From: Candidatus Epulonipiscium viviparus
GTDB taxonomy: Bacteria; Bacillota; Clostridia; Lachnospirales; Cellulosilyticaceae
DNA length: 47,738 nucleotides
Direction: 5' to 3'
NCBI RefSeq assembly: GCF_000171335.1
Contig: NZ_ABEQ01000004.3
Coordinates: 2,501-50,238, forward strand
Part shown: in pieces, positions 12,401 through 20,500 of the stretch
Layout: each line of letters begins with the position of its first letter
Position numbering within the stretch: the first letter of the stretch is position 1
The notes under the pieces: model-generated
Database searches by the model: none
What the model was told of the DNA's origin: nothing
The model's input: the letters and a program-made list of their open reading frames with translations, nothing else
Position numbers and translations under genes: made by a program

Positions 12401-12489
12401 TAACAAAAAAATCAAGTAGTAATACAAATCAATACGCACCGAAAAACAGTATCGCGAGCAGAATAGTAAATTTCTTTAAGCGTGGGTAA
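3466..12489 (+). CDS. Giant exported helical-repeat protein, type A, copy 1 (3007 residues)
   Basis: I do not recognise a named family for the whole protein. Residues 1-28 form a signal peptide: basic KKYRRQ, a hydrophobic stretch, and likely cleavage after TFA. Eleven helical repeats each begin with an aromatic-[VI]-T-type motif, with W at about residues 245, 689, 1014, 1362, 1596, 1720, 1829, 1973, 2097, 2200 and 2310. Each is followed by a helix rich in Ala and Leu, reminiscent of FIVAR-type surface repeats. From about residue 2600 come beta modules, the first with AGTSEEPEGTVGEG, a motif typical of Ig-like modules in Gram-positive surface proteins. Two further tandem modules start at about 2696 and 2863. 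The end, NSIASRIVNFFKRG, is shared with the paralogues. I saw no Cys, LPXTG or SLH motif. The start has an extended AAGGAGATGA site. No U-tract terminator lies just after the stop. A surface-layer, adhesin or matrix role is inference. Confidence 0.85.
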   Translation: MALMKKYRRQMAATLVGAIILGPISTFATTPEINKVGDLVALDAANTDHAGLAANHGYLFELPGTLPTDYSDAFLVTKTDFENDYAIDALILDAIRLTGINTSSTDGLEYKAADKFVAENNTAFVELNDLLYKTTFTGKGFQSHVATLNSSLQAAIDAVKNLIPQSGTGTDATGSSSYQLRIDDLKKSIHIIDAHIDFSAARTITTGTADPATPTNPTELKTGSTSLVPIAISSDGKDIASDKYWVTATIRNEVVEALVAADEAVQNAYADAYAAEKAAAKADKAVQNASADAEAATDTDTDTTIKEVFEDNIEHGITNLGTLVAPTKFSGSPDLEKETNESGEAKTSTEEDYDKDTLRSADQDYTTTEELITAQQNLTNAYAKYIASAKLGTHVVKTANLEVQIALAMLGLDIEDAVTLKDDTVPDSISRASDTPKFYVYQTTDGASFTNSTKATATKIVETTTAPTVLREGFSDDATYFIAPAVLDSESTENWTHGITGLSPADMPMKYILESDAENILADLQAKYNEYLGYDGNDEDGELLNGPTYSEEIAAGATTNKLAAVIGNIAEIATAVENKTKLAKVGDEDQQKQAAILDLKKYLLYFDVAEVVDNAGSKVFKKADAFTVAGLNKEVVDNDTPAVAASKAAEFNPASINDDLTGTITPRPETEYYNISAYKGVDIADTQYWIPNGKISLQTNLANAIKAAWELFEVVPDTEAGDQVDDTTSATLSTLTSKLDDIKTALKAYDDAAKPGRLAEFTDSNATGVLKDAETALATLDGLITLPTIAVNTETGKLKITAARKMAAESESVPALSDDGIFAISQEAFKSGSDTGYEWGGDSNVADEQKKLIATAKKYVTPAQLDDLIAAAKKLMDFVAYKDQFAEIHAAGTKQALKDELSDYIDYATGDQLQNDIANLANALIEFNAGSKPVMSYTTNRTALNDAIIDPTTGLRNTIKVDNTNNGTVYIDSADKKLVVSDDGGYTYKTYTVGTGWDTTTTSFAADGSTAELWVTTEQLEDYNDAIVAAEQVILETFPTAKKGDGNPETEQALSGTYTEVTWGSGVLAKMTDAFKSDKDDYFTQATATLAKATSVFDAAKSDKTDITAAADAYDDFMEEIGDPYTAATDDPALRALGYLDANEVTAPDPTTGIAAKLYKITDKEDYFPVGVYVSGDGNVVINSATGKLYGKLADGTTEDTPAPTTFVHKNLADALIAEYKEILTFIGDKSKEEHLAEFNKDNKYFTNAIADLKAAAKAYDDGTKDHQATAYTEAYTGIQSELITDTALNTDTFKFTNADGTASGLTAANAFAAGTVDSANKKIDTTQIALGDAVKLSTDGIYVYGEDGKKTSAVLEAEDYWVTPDMFKTLKAAMIAAQTIVNKAADLINDSVEGYIGDEKYFDTEYTNSNLESAITAFTPTQIGATEGFDDAGKKHWLDQANVILYGTDGILGGTDADAYVSAEKGGVDVLKKAALDIIAAKDGIAGISDDEITSFMTGAPDVTNQYLTQDYADKLLAAIDAIPDTGSTSDQVATLAELVNAKSQNTAIIDLQSSAKVDLYNAHVTATAKLKDANGTDVTTSGVAGADVLSHEYWVTPAAKEKLDSAIEAAAIELDKTANTSDVSTALKTLTSASNAFVPKPGTATAANIKALEQAKADLLEAINVAAPLVGSKIYDEAGKLTSDSGTGDEIVVSDANGTNVSGTTTGTSLIPTGGTKWTSSAVRKVMTTAIDDALEELTSPQATLAKLEAAITKITTATETFKTTAQFGTKESYDKIVATLRKYISYVENGNFAYKIDTDLIIQVPAVEDILVSSAFGSDVPASALWTTATAKSTIASAATKANTFVDKFASPDTPDARATLDVAIAALTEMQSAFELFYGRNINGDIKADIVPALLLGTDAIETASLREAINTANKAINNLKYLPGVAAPSNTYTSEDGQTGMEYGTTGAGEIHVTAKVNGVDVPANAKWVTSLDVTKYANAVTAAQSVLDKFMTASNANATPLTTALKTLDAATTAFEAATKTAGSPNSETLAYSAALKQLSEAVAQAYSVIGLAKDGVSSQDELVPGPLDLYAQVKLSLSGDGGDVSSFYAWIPQLNYTAFKTAIDRAATAVNTATSTTLNLNNEYKLLNTAVTTLNKVITSAKNSAGQNNALIEQVDIVNELIKAAEAILYGADRRSPVFTSANGLDVPTDSKWLPATTITALKNQITLAQASIFNTTTETVGEATGTGKTTIAALQNIVKTFTTTVQTAEKALKDGKLDAELEAADAAKAKVELKILIDEANLLTETKTSEAQGTDVADSFKWVTTEDVDGFKYTADGDEESEAPLVFIEAVLKEATTAYATKYTEPGANATFTVAAANLESAITQFTNVTGNLLPNGEALAEGDEAIGGANGTLTSLTTAKSVLANSIATMTEYVESIVEVDDPAVLTEDGDIYELAIGTLYADTDDIEVMVTAIEKAQDAIDDLEGTPDDAKKLTAGSTDGATVTGDTTSTLYTLNEAFKTFSGKAHANGTVVGTPQVVAKAKYAGTALEQAKAAVEALMANGDALPIVPYASAAVADAKTYLTGLINAVIENAYINETIAVEVADPEIEAPVAGTSEEPEGTVGEGTATITLSVKSAGKTDIKATVEDLEFIIATEAYKWTMIEKADVLTAASRLDSARDSFVLDGTILTDKTTDKTDERIKANAKLAAAAIYTQVTKLIGNSEINVSIISADADEDNAMATENVFTGTNGTATDATGLANAYEEDGVFAFNVALQIPYDGTFAPAIIATIASEYDIESKVIEVVNDGESAADTYTIIFDEPFETEITKAEWPTSDTSTLKTAVEKIEKGRSTTLATPVTGDDEATVLGGILTSITTLIASPDIQVYLVSSEFDAEGDELTAANIFVPTTAPGTNAGGIAGAAPAVDAYEDGKFSYNIALRIPYSSGVTISELDNVKEVITDGHNGDEDYSNHFYTVIFDESFSTKATITKKSSSNTNQYAPKNSIASRIVNFFKRG
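4255..4344 (+). repeat. Short internal tandem duplication in giant gene A(+)
   Basis: A segment of about 27 bases starting GCTGTACAAAATGCCT occurs at 4255 and again at 4318, 63 bases (21 codons) apart. It encodes an Ala-rich helical stretch (AVQNAYADA, AVQNASADA) after the first Trp repeat. I did not see it in the B proteins. Confidence 0.6.
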
Positions 12490-12511
12490 GCAAGAAAGCA
12501 GAAAGAAAGCA

Positions 12512-12543
12512 GGTTGTATCGATAATCCTAACCCGATGCAACC
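12512..12543 (+). other. Hairpin without U tract just after giant gene A(+)
   Basis: GGTTGTATCG (12512-12521) pairs with CGATGCAACC (12534-12543), with one G-U pair. No T run follows, so it is unlikely to terminate efficiently. It could stabilise the mRNA 3' end or mark a processing site, and the A(+) transcript may continue into array 1. Confidence 0.4.
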
Positions 12544-13316
12544 GTCCAAAATACTAAACCATCCTCCGAGGCAGCAATAGCTCGGGGGGCGATAATAGCT
12601 CCGGAAGCGACATCGGCTCAGGGGGCGACAGCGGCTCAGGGGGCGACAGCAACTTAGGATGAGATAATAGCTCGGGATACAACATCAACTCGAGAGGCGA
12701 CAGCAACTCAAGATGCGACATCAGCTCAGGAGGCAGCATCAGCTTAGGAGGCGATAAGAGCTCGGGATGCGACATCAACTTAGGATGAGATAATAGCTCG
12801 GGAGGCGGCATCAGCTCGGGATGCGACAATAGCTCGGGAAGCGGCATCGGCTTAGGAGGCGGCATCAGCTTAGGAGGCGATAAGAGCTCGGGAGGCGACA
12901 GCAGCTCGGGAGGCAACATCAACTCAGGAAGCGGCATCAGCTCGGGAAGCGATAATAGCTCAGGATGCGGCAACAGCTCGGGATGCGACATCAGCTCGGG
13001 AAGCGACATCAGCTCAGGATACGGCATCGGCTCAGGATGCGATAACAGCTCGGGAAGCGACATCAGCTCAGGATACGGCATCAGCTCAGGATACGGCATC
13101 AGCTTAGGATGCGGCAATAGCTCAGGAAGCGATAATAGCTCGGGAAGCGGCATCAGCTTAAGAGGCGACATCAGCTCGGGAAGCGGCATCAGCTTAGGAT
13201 GAGATAATAGTTCGGGAGGCTACAATAGCTCGGGATACGGCATCGGCTTAGGATGCGATAACAACTCGGGAAGTGACATCAGCTTAGGATACGATATTAG
13301 CTCGGGGCTTGATTAC

Positions 13317-13370
13317 AGAAATGGCAATGATTACCAATGCGAAAATAGTATTTTCAATCGGCGACACAGC
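13317..13370 (+). repeat. Divergent 54-bp insert in array 1, copy 1
   Basis: AGAAATGGCAATGATTAC and the two following 18-base blocks do not match the array consensus but occupy exactly three units. They recur almost unchanged at 16233, exactly 2916 = 162 x 18 bases later. The insert divides array 1 into blocks. In one plus frame it reads MAMITNAKIVFSIGDTA before returning to repeat sequence. Confidence 0.75.
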
Positions 13371-16232
13371 AACTGAGGATGCGGCATCAGCTTAAGAGGC
13401 GACATCGGCTCAGGAAGCGGCATCGGCTCGGGAAGCGGCATCGGCTTAGGAGGCGACATCAGCTTGGGAGGCAGCATCGGCTCGGGATGCGGCATCAGCT
13501 TAGGAGGCGGCATCAGCTCGGGAGGCAGCATCAGCTTAGGAGGCGACAATAGCTCGGGAGGCGACATCAGCTCGGGAATCGACAGCGGCTCGGGAGGTGG
13601 CATCAGCTCGGGATGCGACATCAGCTTAGGAGGCAACATCAGCTCGGGAAGCGGCAGTAGCTCAGGATGCGGCAACAGCTCGGGAAGCGGCATCAGCTCG
13701 GGAGGTGACATCAGCTCGGGATGAAATAATAGCTCGGGAGGCGGCATCGGCTTAGGAGGCGGCAATAGCTCAGGGGGCGACATCAGCTTGGGAAGCGGCA
13801 TCAGCTTGGGAGGCGGCATCAGCTCGGGATGCGGCATCAACTCAGGATGCGACATCGGCTCGGGAGGCGGCAACAGCTCGGGATGCGACAATAGCTCGGG
13901 AGGCGGCAATAGCTCGGGAAGCGACAATAGCTCGGGAGGCGATAATAGCTCGGGAAGCGGCAATAGCTCGGGAGGCGGCAATAGCTCGGGAAGCGGCATC
14001 AACTCAGGATGCGACATCGGCTCGGGAGGCAGCATCAGCTCGGGGGGCGACAATAGCTCGGGAGGCTGCAATAGCTCAGGAAGCGACATCAGCTCGAGGG
14101 GCGGCATCAACTCAGAGGGCAACAATAGCTCGGGGGACGACATCAACTTAGGATGAGATAATAGTTCGGGAGGCTACAATAGCTCGGGAAGCGGCATCAG
14201 CTCGGGAAGCGGCATCAGCTCGGGAGGCAGCATCAGCTTGGGAAGCGGCATCGGCTCAGGATGTGACAATAGCTCGGGAAGCGATAATGGCTCGGGAAGC
14301 GATAATAGCTCGGGATGCGATAATAGCTCGGGAGGTGACATCAACTCAGGATGCGGCAACAGCTCGGGAAGCGACATCAACGTAGGATGAAATAATAGCT
14401 CGGGAAGCGATAATAGCTCGGGAGGCGACATCAGCTCGGGAAGCGGCATCAGCTCGGGAGGCTACAATAGCTCAGGATGCGGCAACAGCTCGGGAGGTGA
14501 CATCAGCTCGGGATGCGATAATAGCTCGGGAGGCGACATCAACTCGAGAGGCGACATCAGCTCGGGGGGCGACATCAACTTAGGATGAAATAATAGCTCG
14601 GGAAGCGACATCAGCTCAGGAAGCGACATCAGCTCAGGAAGCGATAATAGCTCAGGAGGCGACATCAACTCGGGAGGCGACATCAGCTTAGGAGGCGATA
14701 AGAGCTCGGGATGCGACATCGGCTCGGGATGCGACATCGGCTCGGGATGCGACATCGGCTTAGGAGGCGGCATCAGCTCAGGAAGAGACATCGGCTCAGG
14801 ATACGGCATCAACTTAGGAAGCGGCATCAGCTCGGGAGGCTACAATAGCTCGGGAAGCGACAACGACTCGGGTGGTGACATCAGCTTAGGAGGCGATAAG
14901 AGCTCGGGAGGCGACATCAGCTCGGGAGGTGACAGCAACTCAGGGGGCGACATCAGCTCGGGAGGCTACAATAGCTCGGGAAGCGGCATCGGCTCAGGAT
15001 GCGACATCGGCTCAGGATGCGACATCGGCTTAGGAGGCGACATCAGCTTAGGATGAGATAATAGCTTGGGAGGTGGCAGCGGCTCGGGAGGCGATATCAG
15101 CTCAGGGGGTGACATCAACTTAGGATGAGATAATAGTTCGGGAGGCTACAATAGCTCGGGAGGCGGCAACAGCTCGGGAGGTGACAATAGCTCGGGAAGC
15201 GATAATAGCTCAGGAAGCGGCATCAGCTCGGGAAGCGATAATAGCTCGGGAGGTGACATCAGCTTGGGAAGCGGCATCAACTCAGGAAGCGGCATCGGCT
15301 CAGGATGTGACAATAGCTCGGGAAGCGGCATCAACTCAGGAAGCGGCATCAACTCAGGAAGCGGCATCAGCTTAGGAGGCGGCATCAACTCAGGGGGCGA
15401 CATCAACTCAAGAAGTGACAGTAGCTCGGGAGGCGACATCAGCTCGGGAGGCGATAAGAGCTTGGGAAGCGACATCAACTTAGGATGAGATAATAGCTCG
15501 GGAGGCGACATCAGCTTAAGAGGCGACATCGGCTCGGGAAGCGGCATCGGCTTAGGAGGCGACATCAGCTTAGGAGGCGGCATCAGCTTAGGATGAGATA
15601 ATAGCTCGGGAGGCGACAATAGCTCGGGATGCGACAATAGCTCGGGAAGCGACATCAGCTCGGGATGCGACAATAGCTCGGGATGCGACAATAGCTCGGG
15701 AGGCTACAATAGCTCAGGAAGCGATAATAGCTCGGGAAGCGGCATCAGCTTAGGAGGCGACATCGGCTCGGGAGGTGACAGCAACTCAGGAAGAGACATC
15801 AGCTCAGGGGGCGACAGCGGCTCGGGAGGCGATAATAGCTCGGGAGGCTACAGCGGCTTAGGATGCGACATCAGCTCGGGATGCGGCAATAGCTCGGGAA
15901 GCGACATCGGCTCAGGATACGGCATCGGCTCGGGAGGTGACATCGGCTCGGGAGGCAGCATCAGCTTAGGAGGCGGCATCAGCTCGGGAGGCGACATCGG
16001 CTCGGGAGGTGGCATCAGCTCGGGATGCGATAATAGCTCGGGAAGCGATAATAGCTCGGGAAGCGGCATCGGCTCAGGAGGCGGCATCAGCTTAGGAGGC
16101 GATAAGAGCTCGGGAGGCGGCAATAGCTCGGGAGGCGGCATCAGCTCGGGAAGCGGCATCGGCTCAGGATGCGACATCAACTCAGGGGGCGACATCAGCT
16201 TAGGATACGATATTAGCTCGGGGCTTGATTAC

Positions 16233-16286
16233 AGAAATGGCAATGATTACCAATACGAAAATAGTATTTTCAATCGGCGACACAGC
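16233..16286 (+). repeat. Divergent 54-bp insert in array 1, copy 2
   Basis: This differs from copy 1 by very few bases (for example CCAATACG instead of CCAATGCG) and is flanked by the same preceding unit ending CTTGATTAC. The 18-bp register is kept on both sides. Confidence 0.75.
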
Positions 16287-17310
16287 AACTGAGGATGCGA
16301 CATCAGCTTGGGAGGCGACATCAACTTAGGATGAGATGATAGCTCGGGATACAACATCAACTCGAGAGGCGACAGCGGCTCGGGAGGCAACATCGGCTCG
16401 GGAAGCGACATCGGCTCAGGATGCGACATCAACTCGGGAAGCGGCATCAACTCAGGATGCGACATCAGTTTGGGAAGCGGCATCAGCTTAGGAGGCGATA
16501 AGAGCTCGGGAGGCGACATCGGCTCAGGGGGCGGCAGCAGCTCGGGAGGCAGCATCAGCTTAGGATGAGATAATAGCTCGGGGGGCGACATCAACTTAGG
16601 ATGAAACATCGGCTCAGGAAGAGACATCAGCTTGGGAAGCGGCATCAGCTCGGGAAGCGGCATCAGCTTAGGAGGCAACATCAGCTTAGGAGGCAACATC
16701 AGCTTAGGAGGCGATAAGAGCTCGGGAGGCTACAATAGCTCGGGATGCGACATCAGCTTGGGAGGCGACATCAACTTAGGATGAGATGATAGCTCGGGAT
16801 ACAACATCAACTCGAGAGGCGACATTAGCTCGGGAAGCGGCAGTAGCTCGGGAAGCGACATCAACTCAGGATGAGATAATAGTTCGGGAGGCTACAATAG
16901 CTCGGGAAGCGGCAGCGGCTCAGGATGCGACATCGGCTTAGGAGGCGGCATCAGCTTAGGATGAAATAATAGCTCGGGAGGCGACATCAACTTAGGATGA
17001 GATAATAGCTCGGGAAGCGGCAGCGGCTCGGGAGGCGACATCAGCTTGGGAAGCGGCATCAGCTCGAGAGGCGACATCAACTCAGGAAGAGACATCAGCT
17101 CGGGAAGCGGCATCAGCTTAGGAGGCGACATCAGCTTAGGAGGCGACATCAGCTTGGGAAGCGGCATCAACTCAGGAAGAGACATCAGCTCGGGAGGTGA
17201 CATCAACTTAGGATGAGATAATAGCTCGGGAGGCAGCATCGGCTCAGGAGGCTACAATAGCTCAGGGGGCGACAGCGGCTTGGGGGGCGATAATAGCTCG
17301 GGACTTAGTT

Positions 17311-17460
17311 ATGAAAATGGCAATGATTACCAATGCGAAAATACTACTTTCAATCGACTACACAACGACGAATACATATGATGATTTGACTTTGAATGAA
17401 ACGGCGACTGTATCGGCCGCGGATGATACAGAATTATGGCTCTCGTTATTCTTGCCATAG
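17311..17460 (+). CDS. Possible 49-residue ORF containing the third array insert
   Basis: ATG at 17311 opens a frame beginning MKMAMITNAKILLSIDY and ending ELWLSLFLP before TAG at 17458-17460. Its first part is the third copy of the array 1 insert, 1080 = 60 x 18 bases after copy 2. Its end leaves the repeat and overlaps the terminator hairpin at 17454. It has no good ribosome binding site and no recognised domain. It may instead be the remnant 3' end of a larger coding sequence that once used the array frame. Confidence 0.25.
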   Translation: MKMAMITNAKILLSIDYTTTNTYDDLTLNETATVSAADDTELWLSLFLP

Positions 17461-17496
17461 TGATGTACTTTGTGTTTGTATTACTATGGCTTTTTT
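17454..17496 (+). terminator. Terminator hairpin between array 1 and giant gene B(+)
   Basis: GCCATAGT (17454-17461) pairs perfectly with ACTATGGC (17483-17490), followed by TTTTTT (17491-17496). It would end any plus-strand transcript that crosses array 1. It lies only 56 bases before the B(+) ATG, leaving little room for a promoter between them, so it could also be an attenuator in the B(+) leader. Confidence 0.7.
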
Positions 17497-17505
17497 AATT
17501 TTCTT

Positions 17506-17520
17506 GATGCGGATGGCATC
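17506..17520 (+). promoter_or_regulatory. Small leader hairpin upstream of B(+) ribosome binding site
   Basis: GATGC (17506-17510) pairs with GCATC (17516-17520) around GGATG. An AAAAGGAGATGA ribosome binding site follows and the ATG is at 17552. Confidence 0.3.
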
Positions 17521-17551
17521 AGTTTGTTCTATTTGAAAAGGAGATGACTTT

Positions 17552-20500
17552 ATGTCTTTATTAAAAAAATATCGTAAACAAATGGCTTTTACTTTATTGG
17601 CTACCGGCGCTATTACTATCGCACCTATTGATGCTTTTGGAACTACTCCGTCGTACCCAGATAATTCTATTGGGAAGTTAATTGAGGCAGCAACTAAAAC
17701 AGTCGACGGCGTCAGTACAATTGACGATACTAATGCAATCGGCTATAGTGCAGATTTCCCAGATGAGGTAGATGTAGATATAGAAGACTTAGCGATTGAC
17801 ACTAACTTAAATGCTGCACTCAGGTTTACCGAGTTGCATATTTCTGACATATTAGGTTTGGAGTTTTCTAAAGATCAAGGGTATATTGATTTGCTAGAGG
17901 ACGATGACAATGTGTTTTCCGAGTTGAAAAAAATGCTTAGCACCACAACTATTTCTAAATCTGCTAATCCTGGATTGGTGGAACATCTCAAGTCTCTCAC
18001 AACAATAATTGAGGACACTACTGATAATGTGAAGAAACTGAAGATTGAAGTGGGCGCAGGTTCGGAATACAAAACTTTGATCGATACGCTAAAAGCTGAG
18101 ATTCATTACGTTGATGCTCATATGGATTTCTCTGAGTTTGCTTCAGTGAATGCGGATACTGCAAATGAAAAACCATTCGATTTCGGAGACAGCACCAAAA
18201 CTGTAAATGTTAGTGATCCGACAACGGCGGTATCAATTGCGATTAGTAAAGACGGCTCAGATGTATCCGAAAACAATTACTGGGTAACGCAGGAAACTTA
18301 TAATGCATTGAAGTCTGCTCTCGATGATGCTGTTGAAACTTTGATGAATGTATACAAAGATACCACAATTCTCTCTGATGCAACTAATGGATTCGGTGTG
18401 GCGGTGGAATTATTAGATTCTCCAGATGCTACTACTTCAGCATTCTCAACTTTTGCTGCGGGTAATGAATTCAAAAATGAGGTTGATACTAACGGCACTG
18501 CGTTAGCTATGGGTGCAAAAGCTATAGCGTTGCTACCAGATGAGACTTTCTACAAAATTGAACAGATGCTTGGCACCAAGGAGAATCACACAACCGCTGA
18601 AAATATTGATGAAACCATCGCGGCATTAGAAGATGCATATAGCGAATATCTTGCAGCTGAAAAAGGTTCAGCCGAACTTGCTGATCCAGCTAAATTTGCG
18701 TTAGACACCAAAATCGCCTTGGCGATGACGGGATTGACATCTACCGATGCTATTGCTGGAACCATCCCTGGAGTACCTGCCTTTGAAGATTCCACCACGG
18801 GGATTATATATGTATACACTAATGATACTAAGGCGGTAGATGGAAGTATTCCAAAATCAGCGGCCACTGGTATCGCGGCATACCCTGGCACGGGTGCTCT
18901 GAAGGTAGATGCAAAGGATATGGGATTCGATGATGACTCTAAATTCTTTATTGCTCCAGTAGTAACTGATGATCCATATGATCTTGTAACTGAGAATTTT
19001 GAATTAGCTGACGTAGAGGTAACTGGAGAAATTCCTCTTAAGTACATCACCAAGGCGGAAGCAAATGCAAAATTTAAAGCTGTAAAAGCAATGGTTGATG
19101 AGATGAAACTTTATGATGGTAAAGATATTACAGAAAATGGCGGAGAAGCTGGTGTTGATACTGAAGCCGAATATAAAGCATACCGTGCAGAAATCAGTGC
19201 GGGAGTTTCAGCGGCGGCTAAAAATGATTATGATGCGGATACCAAAATCACTCTTGTAGCCGAGAAGATGGCGGCATTTGGCGAAGAGATGGTAGAATTT
19301 GCTAAAATGGGCACTGGTGCGGAGCAGAAAATTGTGGCAAATACATTAGGGCAATACTTAGCTCACCTCGGCTATGCGACTTGGGATGGTACTAAGAAGA
19401 CATACGCACTAGTAACGATAGATACAACTACTCCTGCGTTCGCTAACCAAAAAGCTGTGGGTACAGATAATACCGAAGTTGCGGGCACCGCTCCAACGGA
19501 AATTGGCGATATCAAGATTGATCCTGACACTACTTCAATAACTGCCAAAACGAACTTCTTTAATATTTCAACTAATGGCGTAGATATTCCTGAAGCACAG
19601 TCTTGGGTAACTGTAGAAGAACGCGATGCCCTTGCCACAGTATTATTGAGTGCTTATGAATTACTTAAAGAAAATCAAACTAAAGTTAATGAAATTACTA
19701 CTATAGTCGCAATACCGAGGTTAGAAGCAAAAATCGAAGAGGTGAAAGCGGCAATTGCGGCATATGATGCGGCCGCTAAAGAGGGTCTCCAGGACAACTT
19801 CAAAGAAGAGGTTAAGAAGATTACCGAAGCTTTGGCTACTGTGGAAGAGTTCGTTACATTACCAGTCTTTGCACTTGAAGATATTGCGACTGAACCTACT
19901 CCTGTTATTACAGAGCAAAGAGCAATAGTGGCTACTAGCAAAACTGCATTATCAAACGAAGGTATTTTCTCTATCACTCGTGAAGTATTCACCGAGGCAC
20001 CTGCCGGATTTACATTAACGAAGAAAGACGGTAACACGAAATCTGCTGCATATAGCGATATCCAGAATCAGAAACTTATCGATACGACTGCTATCGAGAG
20101 CTACGTAACTCCAGCGGATCTTGATGCATTGTTTGCGGCAATCGACCCAGTAGCGTTGTTGGTTAGCAATGAGACTATTGTTCCAGCTGAGGGCATAGTA
20201 GACGTTCACTCTGATGCGATCAAGAATGCGAAAGATCTATACGACGACTTAGTTGCTAAATACTTAAATGGCGAAATCGAAGCAATAGTCAATAAAATTG
20301 AAACAGCGGTGGGAGTTTTCGAAGATGCTAAGAAGGAAGTTGTGTCATATGCCAAAAGAGCTGATCTAGTTGAGGCGATAGATGCTAATATGGAAGATTC
20401 TACCAAGCCAGATGCCGCAGATGGCTCAATTAGAGATCTAATCCGCGTGGATACTGGAACAGTTTATATAGATCCAGATTCAAAAGATCTTATGGTATCA

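Larger units (their letters stand above)
12579..17312 (+). repeat. Array 1: about 263 tandem copies of a degenerate 18-bp unit
   Basis: The unit is close to AGCTCGGGAGGCGACATC. Each position has a few recurring choices: AGC/GGC/AAC, TCG/TCA/TTA/TTG, GGA/GGG, GGC/AGC/TGC, GAC/GGC/GAT, ATC/AGC/AAT. The distance from the first clear unit (12579) to the third special unit (17313) is 4734 = 263 x 18, so there is no net indel. Whole words recur, such as GGATGAGATAATAGC and GGAGGCTACAATAGC. Three reading frames stay partly open because 18 is a multiple of 3: plus Gly/Ser-rich (SSGGDI), plus Ala/Glu-rich (AREAAS) and minus Pro/Leu-rich (PELLSP). Each is interrupted many times, so I do not call a gene. 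The array fills the gap between A(+) and B(+). Confidence 0.92.

Noticed and set aside
12512-12543. Intrinsic terminator of A(+)
   Set aside because: The stem is good but no T run follows, so it was listed only as a hairpin.
13464-15488. Plus-strand Gly/Ser-rich ORFs resembling silk, collagen or RTX repeats
   Set aside because: The hexapeptide does not fit the RTX nonapeptide or collagen Gly-X-Y rule, and many TGA stops interrupt the frame in a recurring GGATGAGAT context.
12554-17239. Minus-strand Pro/Leu-rich ORFs of 90-270 residues across array 1 (and similar in array 2)
   Set aside because: They are the necessary product of a 18-bp unit read in one frame (PELLSP type), all broken at the same TAG word (GGAGGCTACAATAGC read backward), and they lack ribosome binding sites. 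I treat them as repeat shadows, although frame conservation is noted as a finding.
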